Positions 25,441-38,341 of a DNA stretch of 64,000 nt are shown here, piece by piece. A model generated the notes under the pieces. It was not told the origin of the DNA. It was given only the letters and a program-made list of their open reading frames with translations, and made no database searches. How positions within the stretch are numbered: position 1 is the first letter of the stretch; each line of letters starts with the position of its first letter. Origin of the DNA: Odobenus rosmarus divergens (Eukaryota > Chordata > Mammalia > Carnivora > Odobenidae); NCBI RefSeq assembly GCF_000321225.1, contig NW_004450561.1, positions 1,341,189 through 1,405,188 on the forward strand. Reading direction: 5' to 3'. The translations under genes and the position numbers were made by a program.

Positions 25441-27217
25441 GAAAGCCAAAGGAAGAAAGTGTTTGCTTAAGGCAGAAATGGTTAACTGAGGCTACGGTAT
25501 GGAGAGGAAAGATAAAATATCATAAAACTATACCATTTATTATTTGTCTTCATTGCTGTAATTTACCAACATCCCTATCATTCCGCCTTATTGACTGAAA
25601 ACTTTAGCATCTGATTTTACTATCTACCTCTATACTTGTACTCCTGTTCAGCCTTTGTTTCCAAAAACTTTGAGAGAAAATATAATGGCAAAGAGGGCGA
25701 GGGAGTGGCGAAGTGGAGCAAGGAAAATATCTAGTTTGTGACCCCGAGTAACCTGGGATATGACAGAATAAAAACTGCCCCAGTTGAGAGTGTTCCGTGG
25801 TACATAAAGAACTAAAGGAACAGACAAATATAATGAAGGGGTGAAACTAAAAGGAACATTCATAAAAGAGGTTTTGGATATGGAGCATGTGTTGAAACTG
25901 AAGTAACAGAGGGCACAATAAAGGGGCTTAGGGGACAGAGAAAGGTAGGGAATTGGGTCAAATTTAAAGACATAGAGAAGACTATTAGCATAAAAATCTG
26001 ATGTGATGACTAGAGAGACTTCTGCTGGTAATGTAGATATATAGGAATATGAGGAATGGAAATCTCATATAGGAAGACGAACAGTTAAAGTTTAGTCCTG
26101 TTTATTATTTTAAAGGTCTGTTACCACTGACCATTCTTTTCTGCTCCTTAAATGATGTAGTGTTCTTTAATGGGAGAGGAGCAGGGTTAGTGAGATACTG
26201 AAGTGTGGTAACCACTGGACAGGGGAAGAGTTGACTCAAATGAACTAACTGAAGGAAACTCGAGGACTTATTTACAGGGGCAGGTTAATGAGTAAAGGCA
26301 GGAGGCCAAACACTACATAGAAAGTGAACAGGAAACCAAAGACCTGAACCCCTTCTAAAAGAAAGGAGCCCAGAGGAAAGAAAGTCAGTCATCTGTCCTC
26401 ACATGGATCAGAAGCCAGGGGGTGACCAGGAGTCCAAGGATCTGTCTTCTGGTGGATTAGAAGTCAAGAGGACTATCCAAAGGGTCAGGAGGTTTAAGTC
26501 TATGGAGACTTATGTATTTCTATGATAGTGCATGAATATATCTTGACAAGGAATCACTCTGTTACATGCAGGTAATATCTAGCCTGAGATTTCTCCAGTT
26601 GACATTATTCATAACCTTTTAGTAGTTCGGAGTAACAGAGACAAAGGTACAAGACAGGCTTATATGAAACAGGAATTGGAATTACAGAAAATTATTCTTA
26701 TAGAAACACAGTTTTGCCATTTTCTAGGACATATTTTTGAAACTAAGAATATAATAGGTAAGTCAATTAATTTTATTTCTTGGTATCACAGAAACTCATC
26801 AGAACAGCAGCCACCTGTTTTGAGCTACAGTCAAACTGGTGTTAGATGTATTATCTATTTTCATTTCTCACCTTTAGTCCTTGTAACTCTAACAAATTCT
26901 GATATTCTTTAGTTTATAATTCTTTAATACTCTGCTGAAGAAATGAATTGACAACATACTCCATTGTCTTTTCACAACAGAGAATACAAAAGTAATTTTT
27001 AGCAATTGAGTTGAAAAGCTTTGAAAAACTTCTGAGCTTCACCTTCAGCCTCCAGATATGTGGAGGCTGTGGCATGCTGCAGCCATTTATTTAAATAAGA
27101 GATTTCTCTACTTATTCTCAAAATTATGGTCATAGCAAAACTATCATGACGGTGAGAGAGTATAGATTAGCAGGATGTCTTACTGGTAAGTTTCTATTTT
27201 CTTTCTTAATAAAATAT

Positions 27218-28970
27218 TGCCATTTTTTTCAACATGATAAAAGGCATTTGTGGAATCCAGTTAACATTACATCTAATAGTGAAATTCTGAAACCTTTAAT
27301 CTGAAGATCAAGAACAAGACAAGGATACCTGCTTTCAGCACTGTTATTCAATACTGTACTGGTAGTTCTAGCCAGAATGATTGAACAGGGAAAGATTTTA
27401 AAAGGCATCCAAATTGGAAAGGAGGAAGTAAAACTATCTCTTTTCACAGATGACATGATCCTATATATATAATATATATATATATAAGATATATATAGGA
27501 ACTCCAAAGAATCTATAAAAAACTACCAGAACTAATAAACAAATACAGCAGATTTATAGGGTGTAAAAATCAGCACACAAAAATCAATGTATTTGTGTAC
27601 ACCAGCAATGGCCAATCCCAAAAGGAAATTAAAAAAGCAATTTCATGTGCAACAGCATCTAAAAGAATAAAATACCTAGGGATAAGTTCAACCAAGGAGA
27701 TGAAAGACCAAAGACCTAAATAAGTGGAAAATCATCCTGTGTTCATTGGTACAAAGACTTAATATTAAGATGCCAATACTACCCAAAGCAATCTACAAAT
27801 TCAGTTAACTCTCTATTAAAATTCCAACAGCCTTTTTTTACACAAATGGAAAACACAGTCTTCAAATTCATATGGAATTTCAAGGGGCCTTGAATATCTA
27901 AAACAATCTTGAAAAAGTACGAAGTTGGGGATTCACTCTTCCCAATTTCAAACATTACTACAAAGCTACAGTAATCAGAACATTGTGATGCTTACATAGG
28001 GATAGAAATAAAGACCAATGGAATGTAATTGACAGTCCAGAAATAAACCTATATACATGAAGGTATTTGTAAATCATATATAAAGGTTTCTAGGATATAT
28101 AAAGAACTAAAACGCTACAACAAAAAGACAAAAACCAAATTATGGGAAGAGGGGGTGAATAGACATATCTCCACAGGGAATATACAAATTGTCAATAAGC
28201 AATGAAAACACACTCAACATTATTAATCATTAGAGGAATGCAAATCAATTATACAAGTGATGGCTAGTTATTAAAAATAAAGAAAGAATAGGTGTTAGTG
28301 AGGAGATGGAGAAATCAGAGTCCTTATACATTGATGGTGGGAATGTAAAATGGTGCAGTACCTGTGGAAAATAGTTAAGCTCTTTCTCAAAAATCTACAT
28401 ATAGAATTACCATATTGCCCAGCAATTCCACTCCTAGATATATACCTGAAAGAACTGAAGACATAGACCCAAGCAGATACCTGTACATTAATGGTAATTG
28501 CAGCATTATTCACAGTGGTCAAAAGATGGAAACAGCCCAAGTGTCCATCAGCAGATGAACGGATGAACAATGTGATATATAGACACATGGGAAAATTATT
28601 TAGCCATGGAAAGGAATGAAGTTTTGATATATGCTACAACATAACTGAAAAAAAATATGTCAAGTGAAATAAGGAAGATAGGAAAAGGCAAATACTGTAT
28701 GATTCTACTTATATGAAATATTTAGAATAGGCAAATTCATAAAAACAGAAAGTAGATTAGAGGTTACTAAAGAATGCGGGGAGGAAGAGATGGGGATTTA
28801 TTTCTTAATGGTTACATACTTTCTGTTTGAAATGATAAAAATATTTGGAAATGCATGGTGATATTTGTACAACCTTGTGAATATAATTAATGCCACTGAA
28901 TTGTATAATTAAAAGTGGTTTAAATGGCAAATTTTATGTTATATGTAATTTACCACGATTGTAAAATATT
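27218..28970 (+). repeat. Old L1: reverse-transcriptase region to 3' end
   Basis: Sense L1 ORF2 fragment. Near 27340-27460 it still translates in pieces as [11 protein letters not shown] and [13 protein letters not shown]. The catalytic FADD motif is FTDD at 27443-27454. Frame breaks follow, including an AT run at 27463-27495. The later ORF2 and 3' UTR text (CCCAGCAATTCCACTCCTAG near 28419; AAGTGTCCATCAGCAGATGA near 28539) runs to about 28970. It is a dead L1M-type copy. Confidence 0.82.
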
Positions 28971-30969
28971 TTGCTGTTTTGTATCATCTCAACACAAGTT
29001 AAAACTGTGCTCAAAATTAATACCTTTTTAAGAAAGTAATCCTCCTTAATGAAGGATTCAATATACTCTTGAAATTTTTATCATTTTCCCAAACTTTACA
29101 AATTTACCTTCCCATATTCCTCCCCCCAGCAAGTTAATGGGTCATAATTCTTTCTCCTTCCTCTACATTCCTTTGATATAGTGCATGTGAGCAACAGTGT
29201 GACATTTGTTATCTTTCACTAACTTGAATAATTTACTACCTCTTAAAACCTATGCAAATGTGGACCTTGTCTTTGTATTTGATTTATAAGCTCCTCTAAA
29301 GATGGGAGTCTTTTTCAAAATAACTCTATTTTTAAAGAAAATATGGAATAAAATCTCTGCTTATACTTTGGTAATGCATTAATCTATATTGGACCTCAAA
29401 GTGATAACTTATATGTTAGGAACAGGACTGTCACCAGAGATGTTCATCTTGTTGCTCTCAGCTTACATCAGCAGCACTTCTCAGATTTTTTAGGATGCTG
29501 CATGTCCAGTGGTATGTTTCTTTCCTTACCTTCAGATGACTTTGATTAGCTATGCATGCTCCCACTGGTCACACTTCTGAGTTTCTAAGCTTAGTTTGAT
29601 ATCACATGTTTGTTGCAAGCTGTTTTTCCAGCTTCCAAGTATGGTCTGCAAACTTCTGCGAGTGAATTCCTGTTAGTACGTAAGGAATAACTAGAAAAAT
29701 TCTAAGTGCAATTTGCCTGACAACAAAAATTTAAGAATACAAAATCAATGTCAAAAATGGTAACAGTAATTGGTAGTGGAAGGAAAGTCAGGAAGTCTAT
29801 TTTACATATACATATAAAAACATAATTAAACTTTTAATAAAACTTAGTCATGGCAGTTTTATATTCCTGTGATCTGTGATGGAAGTTAAAAGGTAATAAT
29901 ACTGACCAAACTAGGATTGTGATGTCTGATTTTAAAAGCACAAACCTATGCTAAGGATGAATGAACAACTAGTCATCATTATAACTGTTGGTAGGACCTT
30001 TTGCATGGCCTCAGAATTTAAAAACTGCAAATGAATTACAATATATATGAGAACAATTGCAATTGTTACTTAGAATTTTCAGATGTCTGCTTTCAAACCT
30101 TGGGGTTCTTCAAAAGTTAGTATCTCCTATGCTCCTGATGCTACTTTATGGGAATAGCTATTTAAAAGTAAATGACCGTGCCATTTGCATGGATGGGACA
30201 GAGAATGAGTAAATAAGAAGCTGGACATGTACTCTAATTCCCATTCATTCTCTCATCTTAAATTCTTTGAAGAATGAGTATTTTCAGATTTTTCTTAAAA
30301 GTATACTTTCATTATTTGACTTGACTGAGTATATATCAGTGTTAAAGCGTGCTCTGTAAACAGAATCAAGCCTTTGCTACCTTGTGACTAAAGCTTGTTA
30401 TAATGGCCCTTTTCAAATTTTTACAGCTTAGAAGTAGAGACATGATTGTGTGGAGAGTTAATTACCTGGAGAAGAAAAGCAATTATTACTTTGTATCATG
30501 AGATGTCAATTCCTATGATTTCCTTTTTAAAAAAAGCCTCTTCTTGAAATGGTATATTTTTTCCTGAGAAATTGTAAGGTAGGAGGAAGCATTATCAAAT
30601 GTGCATAACTGTACAGTGGGTAATAAAAGCTGCAATTACAAATTGAACTTACTTTTTATAGAAATTTTCCTAAGTGCTTTTGTTGATTTGAAAACTTGTT
30701 TTAAAAAATTTGCTAACAGTCCACACAATTGTTAACCATCTCCTGTGGTTGTCTGTTCTCTGTAAGAAAGGTCAATCCTTTCTTTCATTTTATGCCAGAT
30801 TTGGAATAAATCTGTGAAGTGATACTAATGGTATGACTCAGTGTATGTAAAAAAATGATCAGACTTGGGTGAAAATTATTTTTCCATCATCAAGCTGAAA
30901 CCTGTGACTTTCTTAAACGGATGTAATTTGGTAGCTGACCTAACATTACATTTTCAGAAGGTATATGTT

Positions 30970-31115
30970 GTAATGGAAAGAATATGGTATTTGACAAAAC
31001 CTACGTCTCTCTGCATTTGTTAGTTATGTGTCCTTGGCCCAACTGCTTCAAGGTAATATTATTTGCCTTGGTTATTGTGAGTATTAAATGAGATAGTATA
31101 TAATACATAATGTAC
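30970..31115 (+). repeat. MIR SINE fragment
   Basis: Decayed MIR sense sequence: TTAGTTATGTGTCCTTGGCC, then GGTTATTGTGAGTATTAAAT. Low similarity and an internal deletion. Confidence 0.5.
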
Positions 31116-31446
31116 AATTATATTAATAATATATTAAATACATGTATTATGACATACATATTTTTATATAAATCATAAGATGGTTTGTAAATTTAACTGA
31201 GTATAATCAGCATTTAAAGCACTCATCTTACAATGATATTCTGAGATACGTATTGTAAAATTGCTTAAAATTTTAAGTTAGCTCTTCGCTATGAGTATAG
31301 GGACATGGAAAAGAAAGCAAGCCAAAGGAAAAGATGTATAGTTGTGAACTTCAGGGGAGACCTTTGAATGGCTTCATTTCTTGAAATGGCTAAAGTATAT
31401 ATTTCCCCTGAAAGAATGTAATACCATATTTCTACACCTACCAGAC

Positions 31447-31526
31447 CTTAAATATCCTTAAATGGGGCTTTTGCTTTTGTAATTACCTTAAATACCCTTA
31501 AATGGGACTTTTCCTGATGTAATTAC
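31447..31526. repeat. 40-bp tandem duplication
   Basis: Two adjacent 40-bp units (31447-31486 and 31487-31526) both begin CTTAAATA and end TGTAATTAC. They differ at a handful of positions, so this is an old local duplication. Confidence 0.85.
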
Positions 31527-31970
31527 AGCAATAAATATGGAATGTGTATAAATCAACTATTTATAAAGGCATTAATAGGAATAGATGTTTCTTATATATG
31601 GATCATTGTAGAGGATACATATTAAAGACATGGTAACATTATCTGTTGAAAGGTAGTATATTAAAAGCATGTATTTTCAAGTATTAAAATCTTTCAACAG
31701 TTTTAATCTGTTAAATTTATCATTACTATTACTGTTATTTTCATCTTTTAAAATAATTTACATTTTGTTCTTTCTAACCTGAAATTTGTATAGCATGTTA
31801 TTACAAATGATGGGTAATCTGTGGTATATTTTTAATAATTAAACTGAAGGAAAGCTAACGAGCTAATGCTTCTGCTTTTTTTAAACCACAAAAACATGCG
31901 AGTAATTAAATTACCATGATTATAGATTGAGAATAGTGAAATACTCCTTGAAAATGGCTTTATTCATTTA

Positions 31971-32177
31971 TTTTTTTCTTTTTTATTGTTATGTTAATCA
32001 CCATACATTACATCATTAGTTTTTGATGTAGTGTTCCATGATTCATTGTTTGTGCATAACACCCAGTGCTCCATGCAGTACGTGCCCTCTTTAATACCCA
32101 TCACCAGGCTAACCCATCCCCCCCACATCCCTCCCCTCTAGAACCCTCAGTTTGTTTCTCAGAGTCCATAGTCTCTC
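31971..32177 (-). mobile_element. Young 5'-truncated L1 3' end, antisense
   Basis: Complement of the carnivore L1 3' UTR (CATTGTTTGTGCATAACACC), with a T-run at its left end. The perfect 17-bp duplication ATGGCTTTATTCATTTA lies at 31954-31970 and 32178-32194. It belongs to the same family as the insertion at 20901-21077. Confidence 0.92.
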
Positions 32178-32195
32178 ATGGCTTTATTCATTTAA

Positions 32196-32545
32196 AAAAA
32201 TGATACTCTCTGTTTCAGTTTCATTATTGAAGTATAGATGACATAATATGTTATATTAGTTTCAGGTATACAACATACTTATTCAACAATTCTGTTCAAT
32301 AGCCAGTGCTCATCCCAATAGGTGTAGTCACCCTCTGTCACATACAGTGTTATAATAGTATTGACCATGTTCCCTATGCTGTACATTTCATCTCTATAAT
32401 TTATTTACTTTATAACTGGAAGTTTGTAACTTTTAAGCCCCTTCACCTATTTCACCCATTCCCCACCCCATACCCCTCTGGCAACCATCAGTTTGTTTTC
32501 TGTATTTATGAGTCTATTTTTGCCTTTTTAAAATATTTTTGTTGT
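32196..32545 (-). repeat. Older L1 3' UTR fragment, antisense
   Basis: L1MA-like complement: ATATTAGTTTCAGGTATACA, TTCCCTATGCTGTACATTTC and GGCAACCATCAGTTTGTTTT. A related piece lies at 55105-55410. Confidence 0.7.
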
Positions 32546-33389
32546 TCATTTAAGATAAATTGACTTACATAAATCTTGGGATTACCACTTTATTACTGCC
32601 CAGAACTATATAGTTGAGTCCAAGTTATTATGGAAATGTTAAATATATTTGAAAATATATAATAAATTGGGAGATACTTCTTAAAATGGTAGAAACTAAT
32701 GTTATGTTGAAAAAAATGAATCTTTATTCAAAATATATGCTGCCCAGAATAAGTAATTTCTCAGTGCTAATAAGAAGCTGTTATCTTACTGTAAAAATTA
32801 TCAAAATATGTCATGTTTTGTTCTAAATCTCAGTTTTTGCCTATTGCAAAGTTAATTGGCACTTCCACTTTCTCAGTCCTTTTCAAGGCCAAAATCATTG
32901 TCAATAGGTTATCCTAGAATTAATATTCTATTATATTTTATATTTATTTTTCATTTTGAGATGTTTCACTGTCATTCATCCAACCAGATCCCTTACTTTA
33001 GATTGATACTGTTATTTCCCAAAGAATTATATATTTGCATTCTTATCATAAGATACTAGGTTATATTCTCCATAAGAGTATACACTAATAGATTTTCTTA
33101 CACCCAAACAAAATGTTCACTAATTTTCATTATAGTTGACAATTGGAAATATGTGGATCAAATCATTAGTATATGCCCATTATTCTAGACTAGACTCATT
33201 CTAATGGATATGATAATTTATAACTTACTATATTTTTTGAAATTATTTCCCCAGATATATCTGTTTTATACACATTGACTGATCTTATAAACCTAAAGAA
33301 GGTAACTGGTTTGATAGACATTTTATGAATAAATAGTTCTTAAAATCAATCACATATGTTTTCAATATACAGATAAGAACATTTAGAGT

Positions 33390-33500
33390 GACTTTTTCAT
33401 TTATTCAAAAAATACTTCTTAAGCATCCACAGTATACCGGGCACTATTCTAGATACTTGAGGATACAGTAGTGAACATACACACAAGGTCCCTTTCATAT
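33390..33500 (-). repeat. L2 3' end fragment, antisense
   Basis: AAGCATCCACAGTATACCGG then TGAGGATACAGTAGTGAAC matches the complement of the L2 terminus. Confidence 0.6.
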
Positions 33501-33599
33501 TTTACTTTAATTTTTATCTTTGCTCATGCTGTTATTCTCAAATTTTCTCCATAGCATGAATTCATTTTGTATTCTCTCTATATATTTTATTTGTTTTAT

Positions 33600-33745
33600 G
33601 TATGGTATCTACATGAACTAGAATATGAACTCCATGAAAAAAGGAAGATTTGTCTGGTCACTCAGCTTCTAGTACAGTACCTAACCTTAAGTAGGGACTT
33701 AATAGATTTTTGTCAAATGAATGAATGAATTGAATAAAATGAGGA
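33600..33745 (+). repeat. L2 3' end fragment, sense
   Basis: TATGAACTCCATGAAAAAAG, CTAGTACAGTACCTAACC and GTCAAATGAATGAATGAA follow the L2 terminal pattern. Confidence 0.6.
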
Positions 33746-36700
33746 CCAGAGTGTGTGATATCCTGAAAGCTAAGTGAAATGTTTTTAGAACCAAATCGTC
33801 AACTGTGTCAAATGCTGTTGATGGGTCAAACAACATAAAAACATGAAGATTGGATTTACCCACGTACAACTGTTATGAATGGTTTGCATGGGGTGAGGAG
33901 TGAAAGCCATATTAGAGTAGATTCAAGAAAAAAGGAAGTGGTGAAGAAGTAGAAAGAGAATATATCTATAGATAGATATATAAAACTCATTCAAGGAATT
34001 TTGAGGGATAAGGAAATTGAGCTGTAACTGGAGAGAGGGGTATGAGGCCAAGGAAGCTTTTGAAATGTTTTTCTTATATTTTAAAGAATTCCAAACATGC
34101 AATAAAAGAATAGTACAGTGAACCCCCCTTATGCCCTTCACATATATCAGCAATATCAAGATTTTTGTTGACTTATTTTATTTACTCATTTTTGTTGTTG
34201 CTGCAGAAATATTTTGAAGTGAATCCCAGTCATTTTAGCTGTATATATTTCAGTATGCAGCTAAAAAAAAAAAGGAAAAAATAGCAGTTTTTTACTCAAC
34301 CTGATGCCATAATCACACCTGTTAAAATTAACAGTAATTCCTTGATATTATCTAATATCTAGTTCTTATCTTATTGCTACAATTATTTAAAATAAAAGTT
34401 TCTTGATTCTAGATCCAGTCAAATTCTAATTTACATTTGATCATTTTATCTCTTAAGGTTTTTCTAGACTGTTCTAGAGAACTGTCCTTCTTTTATGGAT
34501 GAAGCTAGCTAGATCAATTGACCTGTAGACTGTCTTACATTCTTGATTTGTATCTTGGCTTCCTCATGGTGTCATTTCATTTATTTTTCTGTTTTCAATA
34601 TTATTTCAAACTGTAATGTAGTGTAAATGTTTGATTAGATTTAGCTTCATCTACTTTGGGAAACATACTTCGTAATCAGTGTCCTGTGTGTCGTATTTCA
34701 TCACATCAAGAGGCACATGGTTCACTTTCGTATTCTTACTTATGCTAATGGTGATCAGTGAAGTCAATTGGTGACTGCCTCATGTTTCCATTGAAACTTA
34801 CTCATTAACTTTTCATCTTATGATTTGATGATCTTTGCCTAAATCAGTTATTTCATTTACTTTGCCAAAGGGTAATTTTTTAGTTCTGTCATAAAGGGGG
34901 GGTCTTTATAACATATTTCTGCTGATGGAGATGATCTAATAGAAAAGGAAAAATTATGTTGTAAGAAAGAATTCCAATACATGGAGAAATGGCAAACTTG
35001 GTAGATAAGAAGGAATAGAGTCCACTGCATAAGTGATTAGAATACCTCAGGTAGGAGCAGGAACAGTCTACGTAACTTACTTATTCAAGGTTACAGTAGC
35101 ACAGAGTGAATATATTTTATTAAATTTCTATCAGAATTTTGCTATAGAATCTGTTTGATAATTGTACCTAATTTTAGAAGCATGCATTTTCAATATTTGG
35201 TATTGTGTGTGAAATCAAAACTGAAACCATTTTAAGTTTCACTGTCTATATTTGACATTGACCCTACTTGTTAGAGTTTTTCTAATTTCTTCCTCAAAAG
35301 TGCATTTTTAAATTAGTGTGTCTTATATATCTGTATCTTTACATTTTAAAAAATGTCGGCATATACTTTTATGTAATTGTTTTTCAGCTTTTGTTGCTAG
35401 TCTGTTTCAAAGAGAAGTAAATGCTACTGCTAAACAAATAAAATGATAAATAACTGGCAGTTTAGTTTAGACACTAATGGAGCCTAAAAGCCTTTAAAAT
35501 GACAAAAACAGCAACTTTTATGATTTATAGGTGCATTTTTGTTACACAGTTTGGTCATATACCTGACAGTTTTCTCTCTTTGTGACTTTCTCCTAAAAAT
35601 TATAGTCTTGTGTTATCTGAGTGAAAAGGCCATTAGAGTTCAGTGGAAAAATTTGACAGCATCTCTTCTGAGGATTGCAACAATTCCCATTGGTGGATGT
35701 ACAATCTCCTCCCCCCCCTTTTTTTGTAGTAGTAGTTCTAATGATAGTGATATAATTTAATTCTCAAAGAATACATACTGCAAGTTTGAACCCATAAACT
35801 ATCTCCAAATTATCTTCTATATGCTCTCTGAAATTCAGTTTTAGACAATCATATTTCTTTATGTCTCAGTGATTTCCATTTACTACCTGTTGGTCTATAC
35901 ACTCTCAAGAGTGTTGTCACTCTGTTGGTGTTACTGTATGTCTGACATGATACGTACTGAATTAAATTAGAATTTTAAAAGCAACATGGATTATATAATC
36001 TCTTCAGTTACTTAGTGCCGTGTTGTTGTTGTTTCATAATCCCTATTGAGGTTGAGCTGATTTCCTGTTTTGGCATCCCCAAAAGAGCACTCTGTATTTG
36101 TCTCCAAAAGCAGGAATGTAATCTGATCTGTTTTATTTTGTCTCCTAACTTAGATGAGAACATATTGCATGAGCTACATTGATCAATTATTATTATGCTT
36201 TCTAGTCATTTATTGGACAATTAATACAACCTTGTAATGACTTCCCCAGAGTATCCCTATAAACTAGATCATTTTACCCAAGAACCACAGAGATACATCT
36301 AGGTAGACAAGGATGAAGAAAAGCTGATTAGGAGAAACAGGAAATATTAAACCTTCAAACTTGCATTATATTTTTTCAGATTCTCTTCATCTTTACAGAT
36401 GAAAGACATACTTACTCTCTACTGAAATATTTTGTACAACTTAAGAAACTTAGTTTTTCATTGACTTGAATCTTCATTGTTTAAAATATGAAGATTGAAT
36501 TTAGGTGTATCCATATAATATTACTCTTTAAATTCTTGTGATCTAAGTCATTTTTGTAGAAGTAAGAATGATAATCTTTTACTGTTCTTTTAAAAATTAT
36601 AAACTACTAGAAAAATAGTTTATTGAGGCAGTTAATCCTTAAAGCAATATAAACTCCTTATGATCTTTTTAATGTTTGTAGCTTCACAAATTTGTCCTTC

Positions 36701-37155
36701 CAAATGTACTTTAAAAATGTTTTATAGAGTAGCTTAGAATTTTTAAACTGTAATACCAAAGAGAAATGTGTTAAATATTTGGGAGTTTTCATATTAATTA
36801 AAAAACAAATATTTTATAAATTTAAAAATAATAATTCTTTTGATTTTTTTTTGATAACTGTTTAGTAAAGAAATACTTCTGAGAAGTAAGTTTATGTGTT
36901 GTGTTGGGATGTTGAATTTAATATCAAGTTGCTGTAATGAGGCTCAGAATAGTCTGAAAACTAATCTTTTTTTTTTTGCCTTAAAGTTTATCTAGAGTGT
37001 ATAAAATGAGTTATAGGACCTGTGTATTAGACCCAACCAATTTCATTTTAGTCATGTCTCACATATATCTACATTTTATTTACTAGATGTGAAATGAACA
37101 CTATTAATTAACCTTTATCAATTATCCAGAAATTTTAAATTTCATAAACTATTTT

Positions 37156-37163
37156 TTAAGATT

Positions 37164-37194
<31 letters not shown>

Positions 37195-37312
37195 TTTGAG
37201 AGAGGGAGAGGGACATGCAGACTCCATGCTGAGCATGGAGACTGACACGGGACTTGATTTAACACCTGAACCAAAATCGAGTCAGATGCTTAACTGAATC
37301 ACCCAGGCGCCC
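37156..37312 (-). mobile_element. Can-SINE, antisense, 0.86 kb upstream of NOVA1 exon 3
   Basis: A (TTTA)n tail at left, a GA-rich middle, then the complemented body and head ending CACCCAGGCGCCC. The imperfect 13-bp duplication CATAAACTATTTT / CATAAGCTATTTT lies at 37143-37155 and 37313-37325. The body carries a small deletion. It is the last Can-SINE before a 19.8-kb SINE-free zone. Confidence 0.93.
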
Positions 37313-37387
37313 CATAAGCTATTTTAAAATTTTGTTCTTAACTCTGATATTCTGTCTTATTATTAAAATTACATAATAAAGACAATG

Positions 37388-37620
37388 TTGACTCATTTAT
37401 CTAATAAATATTTATTGTGCACCTGTTACGTACTAGGGATTGTTAAAGACTTTGGGGAAACTACAGCACAAAACAAAACAAGCTAATTTACTATCCTTTG
37501 AGAGCTTGCATTCTAGTGACAAAGTTAAAAATTAACAAATATAAAATATCAAGTAGTGTTGTTGCTATGATTAAAAGAAGAACAGGGTAAGTGAATAGAG
37601 GGTGGTAGAAATGAAGAAAT
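37388..37620 (-). repeat. L2 fragment, antisense
   Basis: AATATTTATTGTGCACCTGT, GGGGAAACTACAGCACAAAA and GAGCTTGCATTCTAGTGACA match the complement of the L2 3' end. Confidence 0.65.
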
Positions 37621-37639
37621 TTACCTACTTGTAAACTTT

Positions 37640-37910
37640 CCAAGACCTCCTCTATCCACCAATTTAAATGCTCTTTTCACTCTAGATCATCCATGTGTGC
37701 CATCCATGTAGGTACGTCCATTATTTTTCATATCATACAATTGTATAATTGTCTGGCCTGATGTTAGTTTAGTTTTTCACCCATAAGATATCCTCTTCAA
37801 AAGCTGGGTCCATCGATCTTCATCTATGTATTACCAGTTTTTAACCCTAAGTCCTTTTATAAGTGCTCAGCAAGTATTTTTTATGTCAAATGAATGAATG
37901 ATACGCTCAG
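37640..37910 (+). repeat. L2 3' end fragment, sense
   Basis: Ends with AAGTGCTCAGCAAGTATTTT and GTCAAATGAATGAATGA, the L2 terminal pattern. The interior is decayed. It lies within 300 bp of the NOVA1 exon 3 acceptor. Confidence 0.5.
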
Positions 37911-38156
37911 AACTCCTTAAGATCTCTGGCTCTACTGGAAAACCCAAGGCCCTTTTTGAGACAATTAGAAAAGAGTGGGTTAAAAAATGGTAGAAAGGAA
38001 CATTTATGTATGCATTCACTCTGTTTGGTTCAAATGAACATTTCAAGTTAATTAAGAGTTCTACATCTTACATTATTTTATTGGCCTTACTATATCATCC
38101 TATTTCATAGCTTTTTTGAAAAAAAATACAAAATAAGAAGGAAAGCTTTCTGAAAA

Positions 38157-38174
38157 TTAATCTTTTATCCACAG
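38157..38174 (+). promoter_or_regulatory. 3' splice site of NOVA1 exon 3
   Basis: The sequence TTAATCTTTTATCCACAG gives a short, interrupted pyrimidine tract and a CAG acceptor directly before the first exon base. The exon's reading phase (two bases completing glycine) fixes the boundary. The matching donor is CAA then GTGAGT at 38342. Confidence 0.85.
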
Positions 38175-38341
38175 GTACTACTGAACGAGTATGCTTGATC
38201 CAGGGAACAGTTGAAGCACTGAATGCAGTTCATGGATTCATTGCAGAAAAAATTCGAGAAATGCCCCAAAATGTGGCCAAGACAGAACCAGTCAGCATTC
38301 TACAACCCCAGACCACCGTTAATCCAGATCGCATCAAACAA
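38175..38341 (+). CDS. NOVA1: NOVA1 exon 3: second half of KH1 and start of linker
   Basis: This is an internal coding exon of NOVA1, a neuronal nuclear RNA-binding protein that binds YCAY motifs in pre-mRNA and directs alternative splicing. The exon is preceded by a pyrimidine-containing tract ending in ACAG and followed by the donor GTGAGT. The first two bases complete a split glycine codon; 55 codons then read open to the exon end, starting [20 protein letters not shown]. This is the end of KH1, with the C-terminal helix around [14 protein letters not shown]. The linker follows ([20 protein letters not shown]) and ends IKQ. The length (167 nt) is not a multiple of three, so skipping would shift the frame. 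The protein matches my memory of mammalian NOVA1 essentially residue for residue. NOVA2 is the alternative, but the linker favours NOVA1. There is no in-frame upstream start because this is an internal exon. Confidence 0.96.

Larger units (their letters stand above)
1..38174 (+). other. NOVA1: NOVA1 intron 2 (3' portion)
   Basis: Intron sequence ending at the exon 3 acceptor. I found no exon for the first half of KH1 (the part carrying the GxxG loop), so the upstream boundary lies before the window. Repeats and the L1TD1 retrocopy are listed separately. The long stretches 5670-8465, 8929-9562, 9732-10030, 10160-11967, 13439-14790, 15000-18800, 19400-20556, 23962-24690, 25450-27215, 28975-30965, 32546-33390, 33745-37142 and 37910-38156 are AT-rich with no coding or RNA gene I can support. 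They probably hold further decayed repeats that I cannot name. Confidence 0.85.

Noticed and set aside
27463..27495. AT palindrome run as an origin or regulatory site
   Set aside because: It is a TA-rich expansion inside a dead L1 ORF2; no further support.
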